Part shown: piece by piece, positions 17,356-24,223 of the stretch
Layout: each line of letters starts with the position of its first letter
Numbering within the stretch: position 1 is the first letter of the stretch
From: Allobosea sp. 12-68-7
GTDB lineage: Bacteria; Pseudomonadota; Alphaproteobacteria; Rhizobiales; Beijerinckiaceae
Reading direction: 5' to 3'
Assembly: GCA_002279705.1 (NCBI GenBank)
Contig: NCCO01000009.1
Coordinates: forward strand, 1-32,213
Length of the DNA stretch: 32,213 nt
Program-made: the position numbers and the translations under genes
The notes under the pieces: generated by a model
What the model was told of the DNA's origin: nothing
What the model saw: only the letters and a program-made list of their open reading frames with translations
Database searches by the model: none

Positions 17356-17424
17356 CGGGCGGCGCGCGAACACCCCTGTCGCGCCGTCACGGCTCCCGCC
17401 GGGGACGGCCGGCGGACAGGCGAG

Positions 17425-17443
17425 GCGGCAAAACTTTTGCCGC
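17425..17443. promoter_or_regulatory. 19-bp palindrome between hisE and tRNA-Arg
   Basis: GCGGCAAAACTTTTGCCGC is a perfect 9-1-9 inverted repeat 69 bp after hisE and 87 bp before the tRNA. The single-base spacer makes a hairpin unlikely and favours a protein-binding site. No T-run follows, so it is not an intrinsic terminator. No known operator is recognised. Confidence 0.4.
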
Positions 17444-17529
17444 GCCGCGACATTGAGGGTTGCCAAGCCGAAGGAGAGCGGCTATTTCGGCCCCCATCGG
17501 AGCCGCGGCGGCACGCCGCGATCCGATAC

Positions 17530-17606
17530 GCGCCCGTAGCTCAGCTGGATAGAGCATCAGACTACGAATCTGAGGGTCAGAGGTTCGAATCCTTTCGGGC
17601 GCGCCA
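17530..17606 (+). tRNA. tRNA-Arg (anticodon ACG)
   Basis: A complete cloverleaf is visible. The acceptor arms GCGCCCG and CGGGCGC pair over 7 bp with discriminator G and an encoded CCA. The D arm is GCTCAGCTGGATAGAGC, the anticodon stem CAGAC/... encloses CTACGAA with anticodon ACG, and the T arm is AGAGGTTCGAATCCTTT. ACG is usually deaminated to ICG to read CGU, CGC and CGA. It is followed by a lower-GC segment of fragments, suggesting use as an integration site. Confidence 0.97.
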
Positions 17607-17671
17607 CTTTAAATTATTGATGCTGCTTACAGATTTTCTGTCGGCCAGAACAAAACTGGGCACCGACTCAC

Positions 17672-18001
17672 TCATTTTATTTGCTTGATGGGAGGTGCCC
17701 TCCACGTCCCTTCCAGCGCTTCCGCCTTCGGCCAGTACAGCCGCATGATAACCGAGAACGGTCCCATGGGCGCAGGTAGCCAATTTCTCTCTGCTTCCTT
17801 GCCAGGGCTATCATGCTGAATGAGCAACGTCAGTCCGCCGTCGGCATCACGCTTGAAGTTTGGCAGCATCGGCGAATTAAGCAGGTACCGGTTCAAAGGA
17901 TTGGCGACAAGCAGGCTCGCTGGCTGGTCATACATCGTAATTGACCAGAACGAATTGACCGGTGGGGTTTGTCCCGGCGCGAAACGCAACGTGTAGCGGT
18001 T
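17672..18001 (-). pseudogene. C-terminal fragment of a DUF1254/DUF1214 protein
   Basis: From 18001 the minus strand reads NRYTLRFAPGQTPPVNSFWS and continues through ITMYDQPASLLVANPLNRYL, then WLPAPMGPFSVIMRLYWPK to a TGA at 17672. This is the last 110 or so residues of the DUF1214 domain and lacks the preceding DUF1254 domain. It resembles, but is distinct from, the end of the full gene at 18241-19761. Its upstream end abuts the terminal repeat of an IS3-like element, which implies disruption by insertion. No credible start is present. Confidence 0.8.
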
Positions 18002-18079
18002 TGAACCGCCCCTAGTTTTCTAGACGCCCTCGGCTCGCGCTTTGTGCTGCCGTTCGAACTCGACGGGCGACAGCATCCC
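18002..18079 (-). mobile_element. 3' end relic of an IS3-family-like element
   Basis: On the minus strand the last codons read GMLSPVEFERQHKARAEGV followed by TAG at 18022-18020. The L-SPVEFE block close to the stop is the usual C-terminus of IS3-family OrfB transposases. The stop overlaps a terminal sequence whose outer end reads TGAACCGCCCCTAG on the plus strand from 18002, as expected for an IS3-type right end beginning TG. Everything else of the element is missing. Confidence 0.6.
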
Positions 18080-18106
18080 GTGGTCTCCAGCGTGTCAGGC
18101 GTCGCC
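18080..18106. repeat. 27-bp direct repeat, copy 1 (copy 2 at 19616-19642)
   Basis: The segment GTGGTCTCCAGCGTGTCAGG plus the next 7 bases occurs exactly at 18080-18106 and again at 19616-19642. In the intact gene it encodes ATPDTLETT on the minus strand. Here the same codons abut the transposase relic. It is either a remnant of a tandem paralogue's 5' region or a recombination footprint. Confidence 0.85.
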
Positions 18107-18240
18107 GGATCGCGATGAGCTGTGATGGCGAGCAATGGCAGCGCTTCAGGCTCTGGTCTTCGCACTGGACAGAACGAACGTCAGACCGGATCAACCCCGA
18201 GGGGCCAGGTCCGGCCCCTCGGCGGCGACAACCGCTCTCC
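18107..18240. other. Non-coding remnant between decayed and intact DUF1254 genes
   Basis: No gene with a credible start or family match is visible. Short open stretches on both strands do not resemble a protein I recognise. The right-hand part carries the terminator of the intact DUF1254 gene. Confidence 0.5.
18197..18222 (-). terminator. Hairpin downstream of the DUF1254 gene
   Basis: CCGAGGGGCC and GGCCCCTCGG form a perfect 10-bp stem with a 6-nt loop, starting 18 bp after the stop codon at 18241. Only a short GGTT follows on the minus strand, so it may act as a 3' stabilising hairpin or an imperfect intrinsic terminator. Confidence 0.55.
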
Positions 18241-19761
18241 CTATTGGACAAGCGTGATTTCGCCCGGTCTCCAGCTCTTGTCGAACCACGGCTCCAGCGG
18301 GCCATACAGCCGCAGCAGCGTGAACCAGCCCTTGCCGGGGATCGTCTGGACCCAGTTGCTTTCCTTGCCCGCGGGTGCGCTCGGCCCGAAGTAAACGTCC
18401 ACCGAGCCATCGGCATTGACCTGCAGATCCTTGTCCTGGCTCGACACGCTCGGCCGCTGCTGGTTGGTCTGCAGCATCGACCGCGTCTGAACATCGTAGA
18501 CGATGACCGACCAGAAATCCTTGACCGGAATGTTCTTGGGCAAAGTCAGCCGATAGGTCTTGCTCCCGTCGAACGGCTTGCCGTCGGCGTCGAGCGCAGT
18601 CCAGGGGTATTGCGAACCCCGACCCACCATCTTCTCTTCCATCGCCGGCGTCACGCCTGTGGCGAACATGTAGTAGAAGACGGCGCCGTCGAGTTTGGAC
18701 ACACCCGGCTGCGACTGGAACTTGTAGCCGCCGAAGAAAGGCAGCCGCCAACTGCTCTTGCTGTCGGGGTAGAAGAAGGCGTCCCGCCCCCGGATGTCCA
18801 GCGCAAGCGCCCGCGCCGTCACCGCGCCGATGTTGGCCGCATCCGTCAGGATCACCTTCATGCGCTCGTCCGGCGCAAAGGGCTTGCCCTTTTCGATCCC
18901 GATCGAAGCGAAGAGACCCAGCGTTGTCGGGTCGGCTCCCTCGGGGGGCTCTTCCTGGATGACCTTGTTCAAGAGGCCCCAGAAGGAATAGTCCGTCGGC
19001 ATCACGAAGTTGGACGGAATGCCCGAGGCATTGACCAGCGTCGCAGGTGTGGGGCTGTCCTTCCTGGCCAGCGGGTAGATCTTGAGGTTGTCCCTCACCC
19101 CCTGCACGCCCGGTTCGGTCTTGCCGTCCACCAGGAAGGCCCGGAAGAAGGTCCAGAGCCCATAGGTGCTCGGTCGCACGACGATATAGCCGCCCGGCAC
19201 GTCGCCGGTGTATCCGGGTGGCAGGATCAGATACTTGCCACCCTGGCCCTTGTCGGCGCCTGTGATCCCGACGTCAGCCACCCATTTGTACCAGAAGTCG
19301 TTGAACGACCCCAGCACCTTGGGTGGAATCTCGATGACGATCGGGCCGTCCTTCGTATCCAGCCAGATGAAGCTGTAGATGGTGTTGTCGTTCGCGGTCA
19401 GTTCCACCGTGCGCGGGTCGACGAGGTTCTCCCAGATCACGTTGGTCCTGTTGACCGGGCCGAACTTCAGCAGACTGTCGCGCATTCCGGCCTGGTTCAC
19501 GATCGGAATCGCCAGAAGATAGGCCTGCAGCGCGCGCGAGCGGTCGAGATTGTCCCAGATCTTCGCCTGCGTTTCCTTGGTCGGGAAGCCGTCATTCAGC
19601 TTCAGCGTCCCGATCGTGGTCTCCAGCGTGTCAGGCGTCGCCACACCCGGAGCAATCTCGGTCCTCATCTTGTAGGTGTCGGCCGTAGCCGGCAGTGCGA
19701 ACGCATTGACGTACAGGCAGAGAAGTATGCTTTTCGCGATGGTCAGCAACCTGATTGTCAT
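18241..19761 (-). CDS. Secreted DUF1254/DUF1214 domain protein
   Basis: The 506-residue product has a signal peptide (MTIRLLTIAKSILLCLYVNA, FALPATA). DUF1254 follows in roughly residues 60-190 (RALQAYLLAIPIVNQAGMRD, NTIYSFIWLDTKDGPIVIEI) and DUF1214 at the C-terminus (YRLTLPKNIPVKDFWSVIVY, then YFGPSAPAGKESNWVQTIPG). The family is widespread in soil bacteria and its biochemical role is not established. The ATG at 19761 has GAGG upstream and gives a clean signal peptide; the longer frame to 19851 would overlap the AraC gene. GC content looks lower than in the neighbouring metal-transport genes. The divergent AraC gene is the obvious candidate regulator. Confidence 0.88.
   Translation of the reverse strand: MTIRLLTIAKSILLCLYVNAFALPATADTYKMRTEIAPGVATPDTLETTIGTLKLNDGFPTKETQAKIWDNLDRSRALQAYLLAIPIVNQAGMRDSLLKFGPVNRTNVIWENLVDPRTVELTANDNTIYSFIWLDTKDGPIVIEIPPKVLGSFNDFWYKWVADVGITGADKGQGGKYLILPPGYTGDVPGGYIVVRPSTYGLWTFFRAFLVDGKTEPGVQGVRDNLKIYPLARKDSPTPATLVNASGIPSNFVMPTDYSFWGLLNKVIQEEPPEGADPTTLGLFASIGIEKGKPFAPDERMKVILTDAANIGAVTARALALDIRGRDAFFYPDSKSSWRLPFFGGYKFQSQPGVSKLDGAVFYYMFATGVTPAMEEKMVGRGSQYPWTALDADGKPFDGSKTYRLTLPKNIPVKDFWSVIVYDVQTRSMLQTNQQRPSVSSQDKDLQVNADGSVDVYFGPSAPAGKESNWVQTIPGKGWFTLLRLYGPLEPWFDKSWRPGEITLVQ
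19616..19642. repeat. 27-bp direct repeat, copy 2, inside the DUF1254 gene
   Basis: This is the exact match to 18080-18106 and encodes ATPDTLETT near residue 45 of the DUF1254 protein. One further flanking base also matches on the transposase side. The two copies are 1,536 bp apart. Confidence 0.85.
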
Positions 19762-19838
19762 GATGAGGTCCCTCGACACCAATCCTGATCGTACCGTAGA
19801 TGGACTCACATGCAGGTCGTTGTGGTTTGAGGACACCG

Positions 19839-20849
19839 ATGCCGCCGGCAACGACGAAGATGGCGATGCAACGCGCAGCTGCCCTGGTCCCGTTGGCAGG
19901 CGTGCTGGAAGACCACGGTGTCAGCCTGGCGTCCGTGCTGGAGGGCACGGGTATTTCGGCCGCTGAGGTTCGGCCGGATGCCTTCGTTGCTTATGCAGAC
20001 TTTCTGTCGGTCCTCGACAACGCATGTCGCCTGACCGGCCGAGACGACATCGGGATCCTGCTTGGGAAGCGCCAGACACTCACTGCGCTTGGCCCGCTGG
20101 GTCGCGTTCTGCGCCATGCCGCGACGCTGGGCGAGGCGATCGGCGATTTCGCCGCCTTCCAGAGCCACAACTCGACGGGCGGCTCGGTCTACATCATGCA
20201 GGCGGACCGCGACGTCATATTGGGGTACGGCGTTTACGACACGTCGGCACCGATCACGAACCAGATCTATGATTTGGTCCTTGCGGTTGGCTGCAATCTG
20301 ATTGCCGAGCTGACCGGCGGGCAGGTTGCGCCAGAGGAAATCGTGATGTCCAGGGCCGCCCCTCGCGATCCAACGCGCTATACGCGCCTGGCGCGATGCC
20401 CCATTCGCTTTGGCCAGCACCAGACGGGTGTGATCCTGCGGGCGTCGGTCCTGGATTTCCCGCTCCCGGCAGCCGACAGGGCGCAACATGATCTCGCGCT
20501 GGCCCAGCTTCTGTCGGTTCGCCATGGGACACCGCTCCCCTTGTCCGCGCATGTCCGGCATCTCCTGCGCCCCTTCCTGCTGAGGGGCCATGCAAGGATG
20601 GCGGAGATGGCCGAGCGGCTTGGCTTGCACCCGCGCGCCATGAGGCGACGGCTGCGAGCGGAGGGGACCACGTTCGACGCGATCAGGGACGAGGTGCGTC
20701 AGGTTGCAGCGAGGGAACTGCTCAGGTTGGGCGATCTGAGCATCGCGGACATTGCTGCGACGCTCGACTATTCGACGCCAAGTTCCTTCGTGCACGCTTT
20801 TCGTCGGTGGAGCGGAACATCGCCTGGGCTTTGGCGAAAAGCCGCTTGA
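19839..20849 (+). CDS. AraC-family regulator with Arabinose_bd-type N-terminal domain
   Basis: The 336-residue protein has a PF12625-like N-terminal ligand domain of about 190 residues (AALVPLAGVLEDHGVSLASV, ILLGKRQTLTALGPLGRVLR, GYGVYDTSAPITNQIYDL). The C-terminal double helix-turn-helix includes MAEMAERLGLHPRAMRRRLR, then LSIADIAATLDYSTPSSFVH and the AraC signature AFRRWSGTSPGLWRK. This OruR/ArgR-like group often controls an adjacent catabolic or envelope gene. It is divergent from the DUF1254 gene with 77 bp between starts. I chose ATG 19839 because GAGGAC precedes it; ATGs at 19860 and 19866 are also possible. Codons look less GC-extreme than those of downstream genes. Confidence 0.88.
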   Translation: MPPATTKMAMQRAAALVPLAGVLEDHGVSLASVLEGTGISAAEVRPDAFVAYADFLSVLDNACRLTGRDDIGILLGKRQTLTALGPLGRVLRHAATLGEAIGDFAAFQSHNSTGGSVYIMQADRDVILGYGVYDTSAPITNQIYDLVLAVGCNLIAELTGGQVAPEEIVMSRAAPRDPTRYTRLARCPIRFGQHQTGVILRASVLDFPLPAADRAQHDLALAQLLSVRHGTPLPLSAHVRHLLRPFLLRGHARMAEMAERLGLHPRAMRRRLRAEGTTFDAIRDEVRQVAARELLRLGDLSIADIAATLDYSTPSSFVHAFRRWSGTSPGLWRKAA

Positions 20850-21007
20850 AGGGCTGCTTCGGCAGACAGATGTCCTCCCCGTCTTGCGGCCGTGACCAGG
20901 CGCTCGGGACATCGATCCTCCGGGTCTTCGGCACTCGACAATCTGCATCGAGATGCAGGCCGGACAGCCGGTCCTCGCCGCGTCGTTCCGGATGGGCCGA
21001 GCTGTGC

Positions 21008-21021
21008 CCCATGAACATGGG
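21008..21021. promoter_or_regulatory. CCCATGAACATGGG palindrome upstream of the two-component operon (site 1)
   Basis: This is a perfect 6-2-6 inverted repeat (CCCATG, AA, CATGGG) 105 bp before the response-regulator start. Closely similar sequences occur at 24125-24138 and 26123-26136, each upstream of another gene in this region. The architecture resembles sites of NarL-family dimers, so autoregulation by the adjacent regulator is a reasonable inference. Confidence 0.55.
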
Positions 21022-21060
21022 CTGTCGCCGCCGGCCGACAGCGGCTAGCATGCGACAGCC
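21020..21060. other. 9-bp inverted repeat in the leader of the two-component operon
   Basis: GGCTGTCGC (21020-21028) and GCGACAGCC (21052-21060) are exact reverse complements with 23 nt between. An inner CTGTCG/CGACAG pairing (21022-21027 with 21036-21041) competes with it. It overlaps the last two bases of the palindrome at 21008. It could be an mRNA leader structure or a 3' hairpin for the AraC gene 170 bp upstream. Confidence 0.4.
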
Positions 21061-21126
21061 CTGACGGGGGTGGGCCATGGCGCGGGTCGGTGGTATGCGA
21101 GCCGGGGCGGGGGAGCAAAGCGGCCC

Positions 21127-21777
21127 ATGATCGAGGTGCTGCTCGTCGAGGATGACGCGCCGACACGCTGGCGCCTCCAGGACGCGCTGGGGGCGACCGG
21201 AGAGTGCGCCGTCACCGCTGTTGCGACCGTCACGGAGGCCCGGACCCATCTCTGCGAGGCGGTGCCCCGCGTGCTGCTGACCGATCTGCAACTTCCCGAC
21301 GGCCATGGCCTCGACCTGATCCGGGAGACGCGCCAGCGCCATCCCGAGACGGAGATCATGGTGATCTCGATCCTCGGCGACGAGGAGAGCGTCATCGCCG
21401 CGATCCGTCAGGGTGCGACCGGCTATCTCCTCAAGGACGCCTTCCCGACCGACATCGCGGCGACGGTACGCGACCTCGTCGCCGGCCATTCGCCGATCTC
21501 GGCCTCGATCGCGCGCTTCATCGTGCGGCGCACGCAGGTGCAGCCCGCCGCGGCCCCGGCCCCGCAGGGGCTCAACACGGCGCGGCTGACGCCGCGCGAG
21601 ATCGACATCCTCTGGGGCATCGCCAAGGGCTTCAGCTATGCCGACATCGCCGGGCATCTTGGCCTGTCGCGGCAGACCGTGCCCGGCCACATCAAGAACA
21701 TCTACCGCAAGCTCGAGGTCAACACGCGCGGCGAAGCGGTGTTCGAGGCGCTGCAGCAGGGCCTGATCCGGCTGTGA
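21127..21777 (+). CDS. NarL/LuxR-family response regulator
   Basis: The 216-residue protein has a receiver domain at 1-120. E8, D9 and D10 form the acidic pocket, D53 in LLTDLQLPDGHG is the phosphorylation site, S81 and K103 (GYLLKDAF) complete the switch. A LuxR-type HTH lies at about 149-214: LTPREIDILWGIAKGFSYAD, then HLGLSRQTVPGHIKNIYRKL. The recognition region VPGHIKN differs slightly from the common VKTHVKN. Start ATG 21127 gives MIEVLLVEDD. The stop overlaps the GTG of the kinase gene by 3 bp, so regulator and kinase are translationally coupled and almost certainly partners. Confidence 0.94.
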   Translation: MIEVLLVEDDAPTRWRLQDALGATGECAVTAVATVTEARTHLCEAVPRVLLTDLQLPDGHGLDLIRETRQRHPETEIMVISILGDEESVIAAIRQGATGYLLKDAFPTDIAATVRDLVAGHSPISASIARFIVRRTQVQPAAAPAPQGLNTARLTPREIDILWGIAKGFSYADIAGHLGLSRQTVPGHIKNIYRKLEVNTRGEAVFEALQQGLIRL

Positions 21778-23693
21778 GCACGGCGGCGGCCGAGCCGGAA
21801 TCACGCCAAGCGGCGCCTGTCGGCGCCCCACGACTGGCGCTGCGGCTGCTGCTTTATCTCGCGCTGCAGGCGCTCGTCGTGGTCGGCTGTCTCGGGCTCG
21901 CGGCCCTGCCGACGCCGGAGCCCCCGCCGCGCTGGCAGCTGACCGAGGCGTGGCTCGAGCCGCCGGGCGCGGCGGTCAGCCTGCCGCATCACCACAGCGC
22001 CCGGTTCACGATGGCGGACCCGCCCCGCTATGGGCTGGCCTTCGACAGGCCTGCCGGCCTGCCGGAGGAGCCCTGGTCGGTGCTGCTGCCGCGCTTCACC
22101 AACGGTGTCGCGGTCGCGGTCAACGGCGTCGAGATCCTCGACAGCCGTCGCAATCCGGCGGCGAACCGGCCCGACCGAAGTTCCCCCGAGATCGCGGTGA
22201 TCCCGTCCTCCCTGCTGCGGGAGGGGCGCAACGAGCTGACGGTCAGGCTCTTCGTCTGGGGGCCGCTCACCGGCTTTCTCGACCGCATCCATGTCGGTCC
22301 GGACGCCATGCTGCGGCCGGCCCATGACCAGCGTGTCCTGCTCTTCGTGACGCTGCCGATCGTTCTGGCCGCCTGGCAGAGCATCCTCGCGGTCATCCTG
22401 GGCATGATGTGGCTGATGCGCCGGCACGAGCCGGAATATGGGGCGCTCGCCGCCTCGATGGCGCTTGGCGTGGCTCAAACCTTCATTTCGGCGCCGAGCG
22501 GCCAGTCGCTCTATGCCGGGCTCAACGCGGTGCTGATCGCCTCGGCGCCGCTCGAGAGCGCCTTCGCGGTGGTGTTCTTGGTCCTGTTCTTGGGGCTCAG
22601 GCTGCCGCGGGCCGCGGCGCTCCTCTTTTTGCCTGGGTTGATCATCACCGTTACAGGCCTGTTGGGTGGTCCGGGGCCGGTTCGCATCCTCTATCTCCTG
22701 CTTGGGCCGTTCACCGTCATGTTCTGCCTGGTGCTGGCGGCGGTGCTCATCGCGCTCGTCTTCCTCAGGCGGCGCGACACGATCACCCTCGTGCTCGGCA
22801 GCGCGGTGACGGTGGTCCTTTTCTTCTGGGCCTTCGATATCCTCTCTATCCTCGACGTTGCGTCGGACCGGCGTATCTTCTTCTCGCGCATCTCCTATTC
22901 GGCCATGGTGATCGCGGTCGGCATCGGTCTGACCTGGCGCTTCGCCCGCGCGCTGAACCAGGTCGACAGCTTCGCCGGGTCGATGGTGACGCTGGTGCGC
23001 GAGGCGGAGGACAAGCTGCGGGCCAGCCTCGCACGTGACGAGGAACGCGCGCGGGCCATCGCGCTGTCGAGTGAGCGCAGCCGGCTGATGCGGGACCTGC
23101 ATGACGGGCTCGGCGGCCAGCTCGTCAGCATCGTCGCGCTGAGCGAGCGCCAGCAGGCCGCGCCGATCGGCGAGGCGGCGCGGGCCGCGCTGAAGGATCT
23201 GCGGCTGGTGATCGACGCCATGGACGATATCGGCGGCGATCTGATGCTGGCGCTCGGGGCCTGGCGGGAGCGAATCGCGGCGCAGTTGCGGGCCCACAGC
23301 ATCGCGTTGGCGTGGCGTGTGCTGACGCCGCAGGGGCTGCCCGTCCATCGCGAGCTGCGGCCGGGCCATGTCATCCAGATCCTGCGCCTGCTCGACGAGG
23401 CGGTGACCAATGCGGTCAAGCATGCGGGTGCCGGCACGATCACTGTCGAGATCGAGACCGTCGCCGCGACGGATGGAGATCGCGGCCGTATCAGCGTGCG
23501 GGACGACGGCCGTGGCTTCGACGCCGAGGCCGGCAGCGCCGCCCCGCCTTTGGCCGGGCGGGGCCTCGCCAATATGCGCCAACGGGCGGAACGCTGCGGC
23601 GGGCAGCTCGCGATCGTCTCCGGTCCGGAGGGGACACGCGTGACGCTCGACCTTCCCAGCCGCTTCGCCGATCTCGACGCACCCCGGGTTTGA
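21774..23693 (+). CDS. Membrane histidine kinase with HisKA_3 core
   Basis: The 639-residue protein starts with GTG inside the regulator's last codons. A first TM helix spans about 21-45. A periplasmic domain of about 140 residues follows, containing PWSVLLPRFTNGVAVAVNGV and GRNELTVRLFVWGPLTGFL, which looks beta-rich like a jelly-roll. Seven hydrophobic helices then run from about 185 to 390. This layout recalls 7TMR-DISM sensors. The NarL-partner core follows: RLMRDLHDGLGGQLVS with H443, N-box LLDEAVTNAVKHA with N546, G1 DDGRGFD and G2 GRGLANMRQRAE. It should phosphorylate the adjacent regulator. The signal is unknown. Confidence 0.9.
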   Translation: MSTAAAEPESRQAAPVGAPRLALRLLLYLALQALVVVGCLGLAALPTPEPPPRWQLTEAWLEPPGAAVSLPHHHSARFTMADPPRYGLAFDRPAGLPEEPWSVLLPRFTNGVAVAVNGVEILDSRRNPAANRPDRSSPEIAVIPSSLLREGRNELTVRLFVWGPLTGFLDRIHVGPDAMLRPAHDQRVLLFVTLPIVLAAWQSILAVILGMMWLMRRHEPEYGALAASMALGVAQTFISAPSGQSLYAGLNAVLIASAPLESAFAVVFLVLFLGLRLPRAAALLFLPGLIITVTGLLGGPGPVRILYLLLGPFTVMFCLVLAAVLIALVFLRRRDTITLVLGSAVTVVLFFWAFDILSILDVASDRRIFFSRISYSAMVIAVGIGLTWRFARALNQVDSFAGSMVTLVREAEDKLRASLARDEERARAIALSSERSRLMRDLHDGLGGQLVSIVALSERQQAAPIGEAARAALKDLRLVIDAMDDIGGDLMLALGAWRERIAAQLRAHSIALAWRVLTPQGLPVHRELRPGHVIQILRLLDEAVTNAVKHAGAGTITVEIETVAATDGDRGRISVRDDGRGFDAEAGSAAPPLAGRGLANMRQRAERCGGQLAIVSGPEGTRVTLDLPSRFADLDAPRV

Positions 23694-23699
23694 GCGGCG

Positions 23700-24026
23700 T
23701 TAGAAGCGCCCGACGCGGTTGACCGGGCCGCCGCGATTGGCCGGCGTGCCGGGGCGCACACCGACGCCGCGCGCGCCGACGCCGACCCCGCGATAGGGCG
23801 TCGCCACCGCGCGGGCGGCCGGGGCGGCGACCACGGGCGCGCCGACCACGACCGGCGCAGGGCGGACCACGACCGGAGCCGGGCGCGCGACGCAGCCCTT
23901 CGGCACGCCCACCGTCTTGCAATAGACGACCGCCTCGGCCGGCGCGGCGCCCAGCGTCAGGCCCGCCAGCGCGGAAAGCGCGGCCAGGGCGAGGCCGTTG
24001 CGCGTGAACTCTGGAATGCGAACCAT
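23700..24026 (-). CDS. Small secreted Pro/Val/Ala-rich protein
   Basis: The 108-residue product has a signal peptide (NGLALAALSALAGLTLGAAP, AEA) and then VVYCKTVGVPKGCVARPAP. This two-cysteine motif is seen in small hypothetical proteins of Bosea- and Bradyrhizobium-like bacteria. The rest is low-complexity PAPVVVRPAPVVVGAPVVAA followed by a Gly/Arg-rich tail, so it is probably disordered and periplasmic or envelope-associated. It converges on the kinase gene with 6 bp between stops. Its start lies 99 bp from the CCCATGAAAATGGG site, which is shared with the divergent MscS gene. The function is unknown. Confidence 0.75.
   Translation of the reverse strand: MVRIPEFTRNGLALAALSALAGLTLGAAPAEAVVYCKTVGVPKGCVARPAPVVVRPAPVVVGAPVVAAPAARAVATPYRGVGVGARGVGVRPGTPANRGGPVNRVGRF
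23844..23885. repeat. Tandem 21-bp coding repeat
   Basis: GACCACGACCGGCGCAGGGC+G (23844-23864) is followed directly by a copy with 19 of 21 bases identical (23865-23885). It encodes the PAPVVVR repeats of the small secreted protein. Confidence 0.75.
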
Positions 24027-24124
24027 GGTCTGGTGCTCCCTCTATTGCGCGTCTGCGGCCCGGCCGGACGACCTTGCCGTTGCGACGTCGCTGCAATCTG
24101 AGACTCTTCGCCCGCCATTGGTAT

Positions 24125-24138
24125 CCCATGAAAATGGG
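24125..24138. promoter_or_regulatory. CCCATGAAAATGGG palindrome upstream of the MscS gene (site 2)
   Basis: It matches site 1 at 13 of 14 positions, losing one dyad base (AATGGG instead of CATGGG). It sits 85 bp before the MscS start and 98 bp before the divergent small secreted protein gene, in a 197-bp gap otherwise free of genes. Confidence 0.5.
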
Positions 24139-24223
24139 GTGGCGGGGCCCCGCCCGCGATGACGTGATACGCTGGCCTGACGTATCGAAACTGGCAGATG
24201 CGGCTGGCCGGAGCGAGGATATC

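Noticed and set aside
20850-21126. Search for the second attachment repeat of a tRNA-Arg island
   Set aside because: No match to the 3' end of the tRNA was found by eye here or elsewhere downstream, so the island border is not claimed.
21801-23582. 593-codon minus-strand frame opposite the histidine kinase
   Set aside because: The kinase has all its motifs on the plus strand. The opposite frame is charged low-complexity sequence without a start context.
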